Shown piece after piece: positions 41,913 through 51,162 of a stretch of 64,000 nucleotides of DNA; the stretch's first letter is position 1; the number at the start of each line of letters is the position of its first letter. Below the pieces are notes generated by a model that had not been told where the DNA came from, did not search any database, and saw nothing but the letters and a program-made list of their open reading frames with translations. Both the position numbers and the translations under genes were made by a program. This DNA comes from Kordia sp050633145 (GTDB lineage Bacteria > Bacteroidota > Bacteroidia > Flavobacteriales > Flavobacteriaceae). Location of the stretch: positions 16,201 to 80,200 of the forward strand of contig NZ_JBOEFY010000043.1 in the NCBI RefSeq assembly GCF_050633145.1, given 5' to 3'.

Positions 41913-44558
41913 ATGAAACAGCTTTGTGCTTTATTTTTGTTTTTGGTATTTACAGTTTCAAATGCTCAAAATAAAGATTACAACTACCAAAACACACCGC
42001 TTTTACAAGTTATTAAGCAAGTAGAAAAAGAATATTCTATTTCTTTTTCGTATGCAAATGATTTGATTAAAAATAAGTTAATCACACTAAATGCTTCTCA
42101 AATTGAATTAACCGAATTATTAATCATTTTAGAAGCACAAACAAGCTTGACATTTGAGAAACTATCTGACACACAAATTATTATTGCACCAAAGCAAGTA
42201 GACAATAAGATTTGTGGTTATATTTTAGATGCAACTACGCAAATGCCAATTCCGTTTGCAACAATTACAGACGATGAAAACCATCAAGTATCTACAAATT
42301 TGAATGGTTTTTTTGTGATTCATAAAACTACCACCAATAGCTTTACAGTTAAAAATTACGGTTATGAAACCCAACAGTTTATAGGAAGTGAAGACTGTAC
42401 ACAAATTTATTTAAAACAAGGAATAGAATCGTTGGAAGCAGTGATTATTTCAGGATATATTACCAATGGAATTGACCGAAATAAAGATGGATCTATTTCT
42501 GTAAGCACAAAACGATTGGGTATTTTGCCAGGTTTGTTAAATGCAGATATCGCACAAAGTATTCAGTTGATTCCTGGAATTTCTACTTTAGACGAATCGG
42601 CAACGGGAATTCAGGTTAGAGGTGGATCGCCCGATCAAAATTTGATTTTATACGACAATATTAAATTATATAATACAGGTCATTTTTACGGAATGTTTTC
42701 ATTATTTAATCCATTTGCTACACAAAAAGCAACGATTTTTAGGTCGGGAACTAGCGCAAGTTATGGCGATCGTATTTCAGGTATTATTGATATTTCTAGC
42801 GGAGACGAAATTCCTGAGAAAACCAATGGCGGATTTGAAATTGATGGTTTGGCTGTAAATGGATTTGTAAAGACACCATTATCAGAGAAAACGGCTTTGT
42901 ATGTTTTTGCGCGACGTTCGTATCCTGATGTATGGAAAACGCCAACATACGATAGTTATGCCGATAAAATATTTACAAATTTTGGCGTAGCTAGAGATAT
43001 TAATGGAAATGTATTGGAGCTTGAAACTGATGATGATTTTAGTTCAGAAACAAGTAATAATGATTTTTCATTTTCCGATGTAAACGCAAAACTTGTACTA
43101 AAACCTAATGAAAAAAATAATATTTCTATTAGTGGATTGTACACACGAAATCGTTTAGATTTTAATTTTACTGGCGGTGATGAATTGTTGTTAGATTCAC
43201 TCGTTACAAAAAACAAAGGGCTGAGTTTTGAATGGAAACATACGACTAGTGAGAAACAAAAAGAACTATTGACGGTATATTTTTCTGAGTACAATTCTTT
43301 CTATCAAAATAAAGAAATAAAAGACGAGACAGGCGATGGTATTCCAGATTTAGATGAGATTAATGTTCGCCAAAATGATATTGTAGATGTTGGCGCAAAT
43401 TTTTCTATCACAACAGCACTAACCGATTCACAAAAACTAACCGCAGGTTATCAACTTTCGTACACCGATTTAGATGTAATTATTCGAAAAGAGAAACCTT
43501 TAGATGATGAAATAGAAAATTCTGGACAGAGTGATAGTAATTTTAAAAATGCGCTGTTTGGAGAATATACACTGAGTTTTAAAAATAAAGCCTTTATTAA
43601 TGCTGGTTTGCGATTTGTGCATTACAATTCGGTCAATAAATTTTTGGTAGAACCACGATTAAATTTTGAATATCCGTTGAATGATCGCTTTCGAGTGAAA
43701 ACCGCAATTGAACGTAGAAATCAGCCAATTTCTCAATTGATAGAATTTAATCATACAGAGTTGCGTTTGGAGAATAATTTGTGGCGTTTGTCAGATAATG
43801 ATCAATATCCTTTATTATCTAGCAATCAAATTTCTGGTGGAATTTTATATCATCATAAAAATTTAAATATTGACATTGATGCGTATTATAAAGAGTTGGA
43901 AGGATTGACCACTTTTACCAATGGTTTTAGCAATCCGTTAGAAAATTTAGAAGAAGGAGAAAGTACCATTAAAGGACTCGATATTTTATTGAAGTATAAG
44001 TGGAATCAGTATAAAATTTGGGCAGGATATACGTTTAATGATATTACGTTTAAGTTTCCAAATTTAGCAGGAAATGCTACCGAATTCCCTGGAAATAATG
44101 ACATTACACATGCATTTCGTATTTCAAACACTTTAAAGGTTGACAATTGGCAGTTTTCGCTGGGTTGGCAAATTAGATCGGGGAAACCTGTAACGCCTGT
44201 GAATAGTTATGAAATTAAAATTGATGCTGATGGTGAAAATGCAGGTGTTGTAAATTTTGGTCCTATTAATAGTGAACGATTGCCCGATTTTCATCGTTTG
44301 GATGCTTCAGTCTTATATGATTTTACGATTAAAAAACTACGCGCGCAATTGGGTGTTTCTGTGCTGAATTTATATAATAGAGTACAACCTATAAGCATTA
44401 CTTATAAAGCAGAACGTAAACCTTTGGATGATGGAGGAATTCCTGTGGAAGGAACTACAGGCGCAACACTTGAAGAGCGCGAAGTGATTTTAGAACAAGT
44501 GATTCAACGTTTTTCATTAGGTTTAACGCCAAATGTTTCTTTTAAAATCTTTTTTTAA
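41913..44558 (+). CDS. STN-domain TonB-dependent receptor (FecA-like signal transducer)
   Basis: 881 aa from the ATG at 41913, which starts a clear signal peptide (MKQLCALFLFLVFTVSNAQ); an upstream TTG at 41889 would spoil it. An STN signalling domain covers about 30-95 (LLQVIKQVEKEYSISFSYA...LTELLIILEAQTSLTFE), then a carboxypeptidase-D-like domain (GYILDATTQMPIPFATI). The plug (LPGLLNADIAQSIQLIPGIS, VRGGSPDQNLILYDNIKLYN) and a 22-strand-type barrel with final aromatic FFLGLTPNVSFKIFF-like end follow. The STN domain contacts FecR. The ligand is unknown; the predicted regulon suggests sensing linked to surface adhesion. Confidence 0.9.
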   Translation: MKQLCALFLFLVFTVSNAQNKDYNYQNTPLLQVIKQVEKEYSISFSYANDLIKNKLITLNASQIELTELLIILEAQTSLTFEKLSDTQIIIAPKQVDNKICGYILDATTQMPIPFATITDDENHQVSTNLNGFFVIHKTTTNSFTVKNYGYETQQFIGSEDCTQIYLKQGIESLEAVIISGYITNGIDRNKDGSISVSTKRLGILPGLLNADIAQSIQLIPGISTLDESATGIQVRGGSPDQNLILYDNIKLYNTGHFYGMFSLFNPFATQKATIFRSGTSASYGDRISGIIDISSGDEIPEKTNGGFEIDGLAVNGFVKTPLSEKTALYVFARRSYPDVWKTPTYDSYADKIFTNFGVARDINGNVLELETDDDFSSETSNNDFSFSDVNAKLVLKPNEKNNISISGLYTRNRLDFNFTGGDELLLDSLVTKNKGLSFEWKHTTSEKQKELLTVYFSEYNSFYQNKEIKDETGDGIPDLDEINVRQNDIVDVGANFSITTALTDSQKLTAGYQLSYTDLDVIIRKEKPLDDEIENSGQSDSNFKNALFGEYTLSFKNKAFINAGLRFVHYNSVNKFLVEPRLNFEYPLNDRFRVKTAIERRNQPISQLIEFNHTELRLENNLWRLSDNDQYPLLSSNQISGGILYHHKNLNIDIDAYYKELEGLTTFTNGFSNPLENLEEGESTIKGLDILLKYKWNQYKIWAGYTFNDITFKFPNLAGNATEFPGNNDITHAFRISNTLKVDNWQFSLGWQIRSGKPVTPVNSYEIKIDADGENAGVVNFGPINSERLPDFHRLDASVLYDFTIKKLRAQLGVSVLNLYNRVQPISITYKAERKPLDDGGIPVEGTTGATLEEREVILEQVIQRFSLGLTPNVSFKIFF

Positions 44559-44751
44559 TTTAAAGAGTGAATCTTTGTGATTTAAAATTTACTACTTCAA
44601 TAATTTCGTTTAGTTGTTTTACTTGAAAATAGCTGTAAAATTAGTTCTTCTCCAAAGCAAAAAATAAGCTGCATTCTTCATTGGATCTTTCACAATTTGC
44701 CTCTCCAAATCTGTATTCATTTTTTTGGCATTAAAATATAGTAAGAAAATA

Positions 44752-45285
44752 TTATTTTATTCGATTCAATAACTTCTTAAACCCTAAAATGCAACTTTTT
44801 TTGAGGTGTTGTTGTCCTTGATATCCCTTCATAATTTTAATATATTCTATGGGCAATTTCACTGTATCGCTAATAGTTGTTTTTATATTATTGGTCGATA
44901 AAATAATGGCTCCATCAACACTACCGTCATAAATTTTCTGTATATATTCCTCTTCTTTACTGTTTTCATCAAAAGATTGGAAGAGAAGAATTCTATAATC
45001 AAACTTACTGGCAATTTTTTCTACATTATGTATGAAACAACTGTAAAAAACATCATTTATTTGAGGAATAATCACTGCAATTGTATGTGTTTTCCTTTTT
45101 CTTAATGCTATTGCATAATTATTAGGAACATAGTTATGTTCATTCGCTATTTTTAAGATTAATTGCTTGGTTTTTGTACTAATATCTAGCTTATCATTTA
45201 TAGCTTTAGATACTGTAGAAATAGAAAAACCCGAAAGCTGTGATAATTCCTTTAATGTAATAGCAGAAGATTGCGAAAGATTCAT
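44752..45285 (-). pseudogene. Truncated LacI-family regulator
   Basis: 177 aa, about half the usual ~340 aa. The N-terminal LacI helix-turn-helix is intact (LKELSQLSGFSISTVSKAIND...YVPNNYAIALRKRKTHTIAVIIPQ), and the first part of the sugar-binding lobe follows (DVFYSCFIHNVEKIASKFDYRILLFQS, GSVDGAIILS). After about residue 145 the sequence (KIMKGYQGQQHLKKSCILGF...) no longer looks like LacI and soon stops. The start overlaps the Eda stop by 4 bp (ATGA). A deletion or frameshift is likely; a short functional DNA-binding protein without sugar control is the alternative. Downstream 44559-44751 holds only a 33-codon frame on the minus strand (MNTDLERQIVKDP...) that I do not recognise. Confidence 0.65.
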
Positions 45286-45950
45286 ATGTTCAATTCTTTT
45301 ATAATCTGAAGTGCTTCTTGTGTAGTAAGCTTAATTTTTTTTAGATCAAATTCACCATTTTCTTTCTTCTGAATCAGTTTAGAACCCATTCCAACACATG
45401 TTACTCCTGCAGCAAACCATTTTTCTAAGTTTTCACGAGTGGGAGAAACTCCTCCAGTAGGCATAATGCTAGTCCATGGTTGCGGTGCTTTGATTGCTTT
45501 TACAAACTCTGCACCATAAATACTTCCAGGAAATAGTTTCACAATTTCGCAGCCTAATTCTTCAGCTTTCGCGATTTCGGTTAACGAACCACAACCTGGC
45601 GACCATAGTACTTTTCGTCTATTACAAACTATAGCAATGTCTTCTCGTAATACAGGCGTTACAATAAAATTCGCGCCAAGCGACATATACAAAGAAGCTG
45701 AAGCTGCATCTGTAACAGAGCCAACTCCTAAGATCATTTCAGGCAATTCTTGACGAATATATTTATTTAGATTTCCAAAAATTTCATGTGCAAAATCACC
45801 ACGAGCGGTAAATTCTAACAAACGTGCACCGCCATCATAACAAGCTTTTACTACTTGTTTGGCTATTTCTATATCATCATGATAAAACAAAGGAACCAGT
45901 CCTGTACTTTTCATTGTTTGTGCGACTTCTATACGTGTAAATGTTGCCAT
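45282..45950 (-). CDS. eda: KDPG / 4-hydroxy-2-oxoglutarate aldolase
   Basis: 222 aa, normal length. Class I aldolase features: GARLLEFTARGDFA with the active-site Glu, MILGVGSVTDAASA, VTPVL, SPGCGSLTEI, the Schiff-base lysine in EIVKLFPGS, and the phosphate-binding PTGGVSPTREN. It splits 2-keto-3-deoxy-6-phosphogluconate to pyruvate and glyceraldehyde-3-phosphate, the last step of alginate-derived DEH breakdown. It follows the KDG kinase gene by 3 bp, in the same operon. Confidence 0.93.
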   Translation of the reverse strand: MATFTRIEVAQTMKSTGLVPLFYHDDIEIAKQVVKACYDGGARLLEFTARGDFAHEIFGNLNKYIRQELPEMILGVGSVTDAASASLYMSLGANFIVTPVLREDIAIVCNRRKVLWSPGCGSLTEIAKAEELGCEIVKLFPGSIYGAEFVKAIKAPQPWTSIMPTGGVSPTRENLEKWFAAGVTCVGMGSKLIQKKENGEFDLKKIKLTTQEALQIIKELNI

Positions 45951-45953
45951 TGT

Positions 45954-46976
45954 TTATCTTGAGACTTTTCCGTTGTTATTCCCTGCTAAAAAGTTGTTAA
46001 TGTCTTGTCTTGAGACCAAATTATAGTCTCCATAAATGGTATGTTTTAAACAACATGAAGCTACGGCAATATTGATTGCTTTTTGCTTGTCATTTTCGTG
46101 TTCCATCAAACCATAAATCAATCCGCCCATAAATGCGTCACCACTTCCAACTCTGTCTACTACTGGCGTCACTTCTTTAATATCGGCATCATAAATACTT
46201 TTTTTATCGTATAACATTCCGCCAATACGTTGATGTGAAGCGCTTACCGAATAGCGAAGTGTAGTTGCCATTGTTTGAAGGTTTGGACACAATTCAAAGA
46301 CTTTATCATATAAATTTGGCAATGATTTTACATCTTGATAGTTTGGGTTGACTTTATTTTTCCCTAACATAAAATATGCGGTATCAATATCTCCTAAGAT
46401 AATGTTGCTATACTGAAGCATTTCGGGCATAATTTCATGTGGTTCTTTGCCATATTTCCAAAGTTTTGCGCGGTAGTTTAAATCGGAAGAAATCGTAATT
46501 CCAAGTTCATGAGCTGCTTTAATAGCTTCCAAACATTCATCTGCTGCACCTTGCGAAATAGCGGGCGTAATTCCACTCCAGTGAAACCAAGAGATATCTT
46601 TTAAAATTTCTTTCCAGTTGAAAGTTCCTTTTTTCAAATTCGCCATAGCGCTATTGGCTCTGTCATACACAACATTACTTGCTCGTGTGCCAGCTCCGGT
46701 TTCCAAAAAGTAAATTCCGAGTCTATCTTTTCCAAATAAAATATGATTCGTGCCTACATTTTGTTTGCGCATTTCCATCAAAGCACATTCACCAATTTCA
46801 TTATCTGGCAATCGAGTTACAAACTCACTTTTTATACCCAAATTTGCCAATGAAACTGCTACATTAAATTCGCCGCCACCATACATAGCATTGAACGCTT
46901 TTGATTGTGAGAATCGTAAAAAACGTTCTGTAGAAAGGCGCAACATAATTTCACCAAATGTGACTACTTTTTTCAT
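45954..46976 (-). CDS. kdgK: 2-keto-3-deoxygluconate kinase (PfkB family)
   Basis: 340 aa. PfkB sugar kinase motifs: FGEIMLRLS near residues 7-15, MYGGGEFNVAVSLANLG near 31-47, and the C-terminal DRVGSGDAFMGGLIYGL with the catalytic Asp. Substrate 2-keto-3-deoxygluconate is inferred from the context between a DEH reductase-like SDR and KDPG aldolase. Product would be KDPG. Confidence 0.9.
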   Translation of the reverse strand: MKKVVTFGEIMLRLSTERFLRFSQSKAFNAMYGGGEFNVAVSLANLGIKSEFVTRLPDNEIGECALMEMRKQNVGTNHILFGKDRLGIYFLETGAGTRASNVVYDRANSAMANLKKGTFNWKEILKDISWFHWSGITPAISQGAADECLEAIKAAHELGITISSDLNYRAKLWKYGKEPHEIMPEMLQYSNIILGDIDTAYFMLGKNKVNPNYQDVKSLPNLYDKVFELCPNLQTMATTLRYSVSASHQRIGGMLYDKKSIYDADIKEVTPVVDRVGSGDAFMGGLIYGLMEHENDKQKAINIAVASCCLKHTIYGDYNLVSRQDINNFLAGNNNGKVSR

Positions 46977-47044
46977 GTATTATCGTTGTAGAATGATGTT
47001 CATATGCGATGAACTTTCAATTTTCATTTTTATAAAAATACGAT

Positions 47045-47806
47045 TTATATCCCTAGCGCTTGTCCACCACCAATTTGAATAGTTTCAGCTGTAATAAAAG
47101 ATGCGTCTTTACTGGCTAAGAACGAAATAACACCTGCTACATCTTCTGGTTGTCCTAATCGTCCTAACATAATATTGTTTGCCCAAGAAGCAAATACTTC
47201 TGGTTTTGTTGATTTTATTTGTGCGTGAAATGGTGTGTCAATTGTACCTGGTGATACTGCATTTGATCTGATACCATATTCAGCTAAATCTTTTGCTAAT
47301 GCTCTCGTTATTGCATGCACACCAGCTTTTGATGTTCCATAGATTCCTGCTCCTGGTCCACCAGCAGTCCATCCAGCATTAGATGTGTAGTTAATTATAG
47401 ATGGATGTTCACCTTTTTTAAGGTATGGTATGGCTGCTCTTGAAGCAAAAAATACAGAGTCAAGGTTTAGTGCCATTACAAATCTATAGAATTCGGTAGT
47501 CATTTCTTCAAAACGAGATCTTCCTCCCAATCCACCAGCATTGTTTACTAGCACATCTATTTTACCATATTTCTCACCGATTTTCGTAATATTTTCTATT
47601 ACTTGATCTTCTTGAGTAACATCAAAACCATAATATTCGGCAGTGATTCCTGCGTCTGTTAATTGTTTTAATTTTTCAGCTCCAGCAGCATCATCAATAC
47701 CGTTTAAAATAACAGTATATCCGTCTTCGCCTAATCTCTTTGCTACTGCATAACCTATTCCTCCAGTGGCTCCAGTAATTATTGCAATTTTTCCTTTATT
47801 ACTCAT
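47045..47806 (-). CDS. SDR-family oxidoreductase, probable DEH reductase
   Basis: 253 aa. NAD(P)-binding TGATGGIG at residues 11-18, NNAGG, and the YGTSK catalytic pair with a preceding NYTSNAG Ser, then SPGTIDTPF and a final G-rich IQIGGGQALGI. In alginate degraders an SDR in this position reduces 4-deoxy-L-erythro-5-hexoseulose uronate (DEH) to KDG. The specific substrate is inferred from neighbours (KdgK, Eda, MFS). A KduD-like dehydrogenase is the alternative. Confidence 0.85.
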   Translation of the reverse strand: MSNKGKIAIITGATGGIGYAVAKRLGEDGYTVILNGIDDAAGAEKLKQLTDAGITAEYYGFDVTQEDQVIENITKIGEKYGKIDVLVNNAGGLGGRSRFEEMTTEFYRFVMALNLDSVFFASRAAIPYLKKGEHPSIINYTSNAGWTAGGPGAGIYGTSKAGVHAITRALAKDLAEYGIRSNAVSPGTIDTPFHAQIKSTKPEVFASWANNIMLGRLGQPEDVAGVISFLASKDASFITAETIQIGGGQALGI

Positions 47807-47847
47807 ATTATATATTTTTATTATATTTTTTTATTTTTTGAATTGTC

Positions 47848-49194
47848 TTAATTTATTTCTTTTACTTTTTCCACTTTAGGAATCAATACCCAAATAGCAA
47901 ATAATGCTGCAGCGGTAAGTCCTGCTCCCACATAAAATGCTGGAGCATAATTTTCTCCTTTTGTCAACCATGGAACTAATACTGTAAATCCAAATACAGC
48001 TAATTTAGCAGCCATTCCTGCAAACCCAGATAATGTTCCTACAGAATTCTTACCAAACATATCGCTTGGTAAGGTTTGTACATTTCCAATTGATGTTTGA
48101 AAACCAAATAAGATAATAGCCATTATTATTACTGCTGCTGTTGGCGAATTCATATTAGCGCCTAAAAAACCAAATATCGAATTAAATATAGAAGCAAAAG
48201 CAGCTGGATCAATCAGTAAAAAAAATGAAGGAAACATTATTAAACACCCAAGAGTTATTACCCGCTTTCTAGTTTTATTTATACTCCATCCAACTTTGAT
48301 TCTATTTTGTGCTAAAAGACCTCCGAACCATGCACCTAACATTGCTCCTACATAAGGAACCCAACCGTAAATACCTATCGTTTTAACGTCCATCCCATAA
48401 ACACCATTAAGATAAAGTGGTATCCAAGCTACAAACAACCACCATATAGGATCAATTGCTGCAGAAGCTAGTACAACTCCCCAACTTTCTCTGTGTTTAA
48501 ATAACTGAACTGTAGTTGGATTGTATTCAGATACATCTCCTGACTCATCTTTTGTGATTTGCCCACTTAGTATATATTCTTTTTCTTCTTCAGAAATATT
48601 TGGGTGGTATTCTGGTGGTGCTTTTACTATGAATAACCAAGGTAGCAACCATAATAAACCAATAAGACCAACGATAATAAATATCATTTGCCAACTAAAA
48701 TATATAGTCATAAAGGCAATCAGTGGAATAGCTACAATACCTCCAATAGCTGCACCAGAGTTAAATAAACCTTGAGCAAATGCTCTCTCTTTTGCAGGAA
48801 ACCATTCAGCATTTCCTTTTGCTGCTCCTGGCCAGTTACCAGCTTCGGCTAAACCTAGAATAGATCTAAAAATAGCAAAAGTCCATGCTCCTGCAGCAAA
48901 AGCATGTAAAGCAGTTGCGACAGACCATACTCCAATGGAGATTGCGAATCCTATTCTTGTTCCTATCCAGTCAAATATTTTTCCGAAGAGTGCTTGACCG
49001 CCTGCATAGAAAAAAATGAAACTACTTGTAATCCAAGCATATATTTCTTTTCGACCATCTACATCCATATCAGGAAACATAGATTCAGCAATATCTGGCC
49101 ATAAGACTCCTAAAGCTTGCCTATCTATGTAATTTATAACGGCAGCCAAAGCTATTAGCCCTATAACCCACCATCTTAATCCTTTTATTTTCAT
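47848..49194 (-). CDS. MFS hexuronate/oligouronate transporter (ExuT-like)
   Basis: 448 aa from ATG at 49194, where MKIKGLRWWVIGLIALAAVINYIDRQALGVL is a standard MFS first helix; an in-frame ATG at 49233 adds 13 poorly fitting residues. Twelve membrane helices are evident. Motifs match the anion:cation symporter group: YIDRQALGVLWPDI, GWIGTRIGFAIS-like loop, and LAEAGNWPGAAKGNAEWFPAKERA. It would import monouronates such as DEH across the inner membrane. It lies upstream of the SDR gene by 41 bp, likely one operon. Confidence 0.88.
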   Translation of the reverse strand: MKIKGLRWWVIGLIALAAVINYIDRQALGVLWPDIAESMFPDMDVDGRKEIYAWITSSFIFFYAGGQALFGKIFDWIGTRIGFAISIGVWSVATALHAFAAGAWTFAIFRSILGLAEAGNWPGAAKGNAEWFPAKERAFAQGLFNSGAAIGGIVAIPLIAFMTIYFSWQMIFIIVGLIGLLWLLPWLFIVKAPPEYHPNISEEEKEYILSGQITKDESGDVSEYNPTTVQLFKHRESWGVVLASAAIDPIWWLFVAWIPLYLNGVYGMDVKTIGIYGWVPYVGAMLGAWFGGLLAQNRIKVGWSINKTRKRVITLGCLIMFPSFFLLIDPAAFASIFNSIFGFLGANMNSPTAAVIIMAIILFGFQTSIGNVQTLPSDMFGKNSVGTLSGFAGMAAKLAVFGFTVLVPWLTKGENYAPAFYVGAGLTAAALFAIWVLIPKVEKVKEIN

Positions 49195-49233
49195 ATTGTT
49201 GTGTGTGAACCATACAAGTACTTGCGCTAACAA

Positions 49234-49390
49234 ATATGTATGATGATTGTTAGAGCGGTTTTGCTCTTATTTTTTATTGTAATTGTATCGTGAAGAAATG
49301 TGTGTTACGCTTCTACATATAAAATTACTTCCCTCCGTATTTCTTGTCAATTTTGAAATCGTGCATTTTCAAAATTTCCATTACTTTTTA
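49234..49390 (-). promoter_or_regulatory. Leader/promoter region of the uronate catabolic operon
   Basis: This 157-bp gap holds a GAGCAAAACCGCTC-type inverted repeat near 49253-49266 and the 12-mer TTACTTCCCTCC at 49325-49336. The same 12-mer is at 56806-56817 in the susC leader. No TGGTTTACCA operator is seen here. A minus-strand 17-codon frame ends at the 12-mer (GGK stop) and may be chance. Confidence 0.4.
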
Positions 49391-50092
49391 TTAAATATTA
49401 TAACAATATTGATATAACATTTTAAAGTGTTCTTTCATTTTTTGTTTTGCCAATTGCGGTTCTTGATCTCTTATGGCATTGAAAATATTTTGATGTTCTA
49501 TGATTCCAGATTCTGCTAAATCTTTATCACATACATGATATTTTTCAAAGTTTGTTATGATTTCTGGTGTAATAATTAACATGAATGTATTCATGGTACT
49601 GTTTCCACTAGCCTTTGCAATTGCTAGGTGAAATAATAGATCTTCTTGTACAGCATCTTCGCCATTGCGTACTTTTTCAGTATATGCATCAAGTGCCTCT
49701 TTCATTTTTTGAAGATCTTCATCTGTTCTTCTGATAGCAGCTAAACGTGCAGTTTTTAGCTCTAATAAAATTCTAGTTTCTACTAACGATTTAAAATCTG
49801 GTTCTTCTAAACGCAGGATGTCTTCAATCATTCCGTTCATTGCAATTACACCAATGTTTGCAACGAAAGTTCCACTTTGCGGAATTGATTTTAGCAAGCC
49901 ATAAAATTCAAGTTTTTGAATGGCTTCTCGTACATTGCTACGTGTAACACCAAATTTTTCAGACAGCATACGCTCAGACGGGAGTTTATCTCCTGGTTCC
50001 AAATTTTTAATATTGATTAGGTCTCGAATTTTCGAGATAATTGTTTTTTGGACGTCGAGTGTTTCTGTTCTTGTTACTATGTCTAATTTCAT
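49391..50092 (-). CDS. GntR/FadR-family transcriptional regulator
   Basis: 233 aa. N-terminal winged helix (IISKIRDLINIKNLEPGDKLPSERMLSEKFGVTRSNVREAIQKLEFYGLL, about 16-65) followed by an FCD ligand-binding domain (FKSLVETRILLELKTARLAA, DLLFHLAIAKASGN with the metal-binding His, ESGIIEHQNIFNAI). FadR-type FCD regulators commonly respond to uronates such as KDG. Just upstream of its start is a TGGTTAACCA palindrome, and tandem copies of the same motif sit at the susC promoter and the first PL7 promoter, so it is the likely repressor of the locus and of itself. Confidence 0.9.
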   Translation of the reverse strand: MKLDIVTRTETLDVQKTIISKIRDLINIKNLEPGDKLPSERMLSEKFGVTRSNVREAIQKLEFYGLLKSIPQSGTFVANIGVIAMNGMIEDILRLEEPDFKSLVETRILLELKTARLAAIRRTDEDLQKMKEALDAYTEKVRNGEDAVQEDLLFHLAIAKASGNSTMNTFMLIITPEIITNFEKYHVCDKDLAESGIIEHQNIFNAIRDQEPQLAKQKMKEHFKMLYQYCYNI

Positions 50093-50108
50093 ACGTTAGC
50101 GACTATAA

Positions 50109-50125
50109 TTGGTTAACCAGATTTT
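50109..50125. promoter_or_regulatory. Predicted GntR operator before the regulator gene
   Basis: TTGGTTAACCAGATTTTG: one intact TGGTTAACCA palindrome (50110-50119) followed by a decayed second copy. It starts 17 bp upstream of the regulator's start codon, suggesting autoregulation. Confidence 0.55.
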
Positions 50126-50258
50126 GTATGTTAAATTTAAAAAATTAATAAAGAATACGCATTATCATTTTAAGAAATCTTTAGTTGAATCTTACTGACC
50201 TAAAGGTAGGTCAGTAAAACCCAATAAAAGCTTCAATTCAAATAAATTAACTTCAGTA

Positions 50259-51161
50259 TTAATGTGTTACTTCTAGTGTATAATATCGAACTTTTGCGTA
50301 CGAACCTTCATCACGTGATTGAAAGTAGTTCCCTGCTTTGAAATAATTTTCAAAGATTCCCCATTTTTTCATGTGAATGTTTTCATAGGTTTTGTATTCG
50401 TTATTATTTAAAACTATTGTCATTTTTCCTTCACTTACTCTGACTTCAAGTCGAAATTTTTTAAATCCTACTTTTTCTTTGAATGTAAATCCTTTGTCAT
50501 TTCCCCAAGCATCTTCATGAAGCATTTCTTCATTGGTAGCATTCAAATTTTTTAAGACTTTTGTTTTGACACGTACTTTGCCATCTTGCCAATATATTTT
50601 TAAAATTGGCGGGGCATTGTTGTCTTTTTGACCTATAAGATCACGTTGTTCATTGGTAAGACGACCATGAATTTGCATGATAATTACCTTGTGATATTTT
50701 CCATTTTTATCACGAGAGACTTCATCCATTGCCAGTTTTCCTTTCATAATGCCGCCTTGCTTAAATGTCCAATTGACACTATTGCTTCCAGGCTCCATTT
50801 GCTCTCGCAACTCCGAACGCGAATACTTGGTATTTGCTGTGGTTGCTTTGCTTGGATAGGCATAGAAAACGATTGCACCACGAACCGAATCATTGTACAT
50901 GTACGGTTTTAAATCTTCATTGGTGGCATACTCTAATATTTCTGGTGGTGACACCTCCTGCGGTTTTTTTCCGTTCCCCGCAGGTGTTGTCACTTTCCAA
51001 TGCGATAAATCAATTTTAGGTAATTTATACTTCTTCTTACGTTTTTTTCTTTTACGTTTTTTCTCCTTTTTTACTTCAGCTTTGGTAGTCTCATGTGACT
51101 GTGCAAAACCAATGCTAAGGTGAAAAGCAAAGAATAGTATGAATAACGTTTTTAATTTCAT
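50259..51161 (-). CDS. Secreted alginate lyase, PL7 family
   Basis: 300 aa with signal peptide ending SIGFAQ near residue 21. A strikingly basic linker follows (about residues 29-45, KKEKKRKRKKRKKKYK). The PL7 catalytic domain has the three classic motifs: SRSELREQ, IMQIHGRL and YFKAGNYFQ. PL7 enzymes cleave alginate by beta-elimination; QIH is usually linked to polyG or mixed preference. Last gene of the susC-susD-PKD-PL7 unit, starting 2 bp after the PKD lipoprotein stop. Confidence 0.9.
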   Translation of the reverse strand: MKLKTLFILFFAFHLSIGFAQSHETTKAEVKKEKKRKRKKRKKKYKLPKIDLSHWKVTTPAGNGKKPQEVSPPEILEYATNEDLKPYMYNDSVRGAIVFYAYPSKATTANTKYSRSELREQMEPGSNSVNWTFKQGGIMKGKLAMDEVSRDKNGKYHKVIIMQIHGRLTNEQRDLIGQKDNNAPPILKIYWQDGKVRVKTKVLKNLNATNEEMLHEDAWGNDKGFTFKEKVGFKKFRLEVRVSEGKMTIVLNNNEYKTYENIHMKKWGIFENYFKAGNYFQSRDEGSYAKVRYYTLEVTH

Positions 51162-51162
51162 A

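Noticed and set aside
44559..44751. A 33-codon minus-strand frame (MNTDLERQIVKDP...) after the truncated LacI gene
   Set aside because: No recognisable family, and it does not restore the missing LacI C-terminus.
49337..49386. A 17-codon leader peptide (MEILKMHDFK...GGK) between the GntR and MFS genes
   Set aside because: Very short, no supporting signal except that it ends in the shared 12-mer; likely chance.
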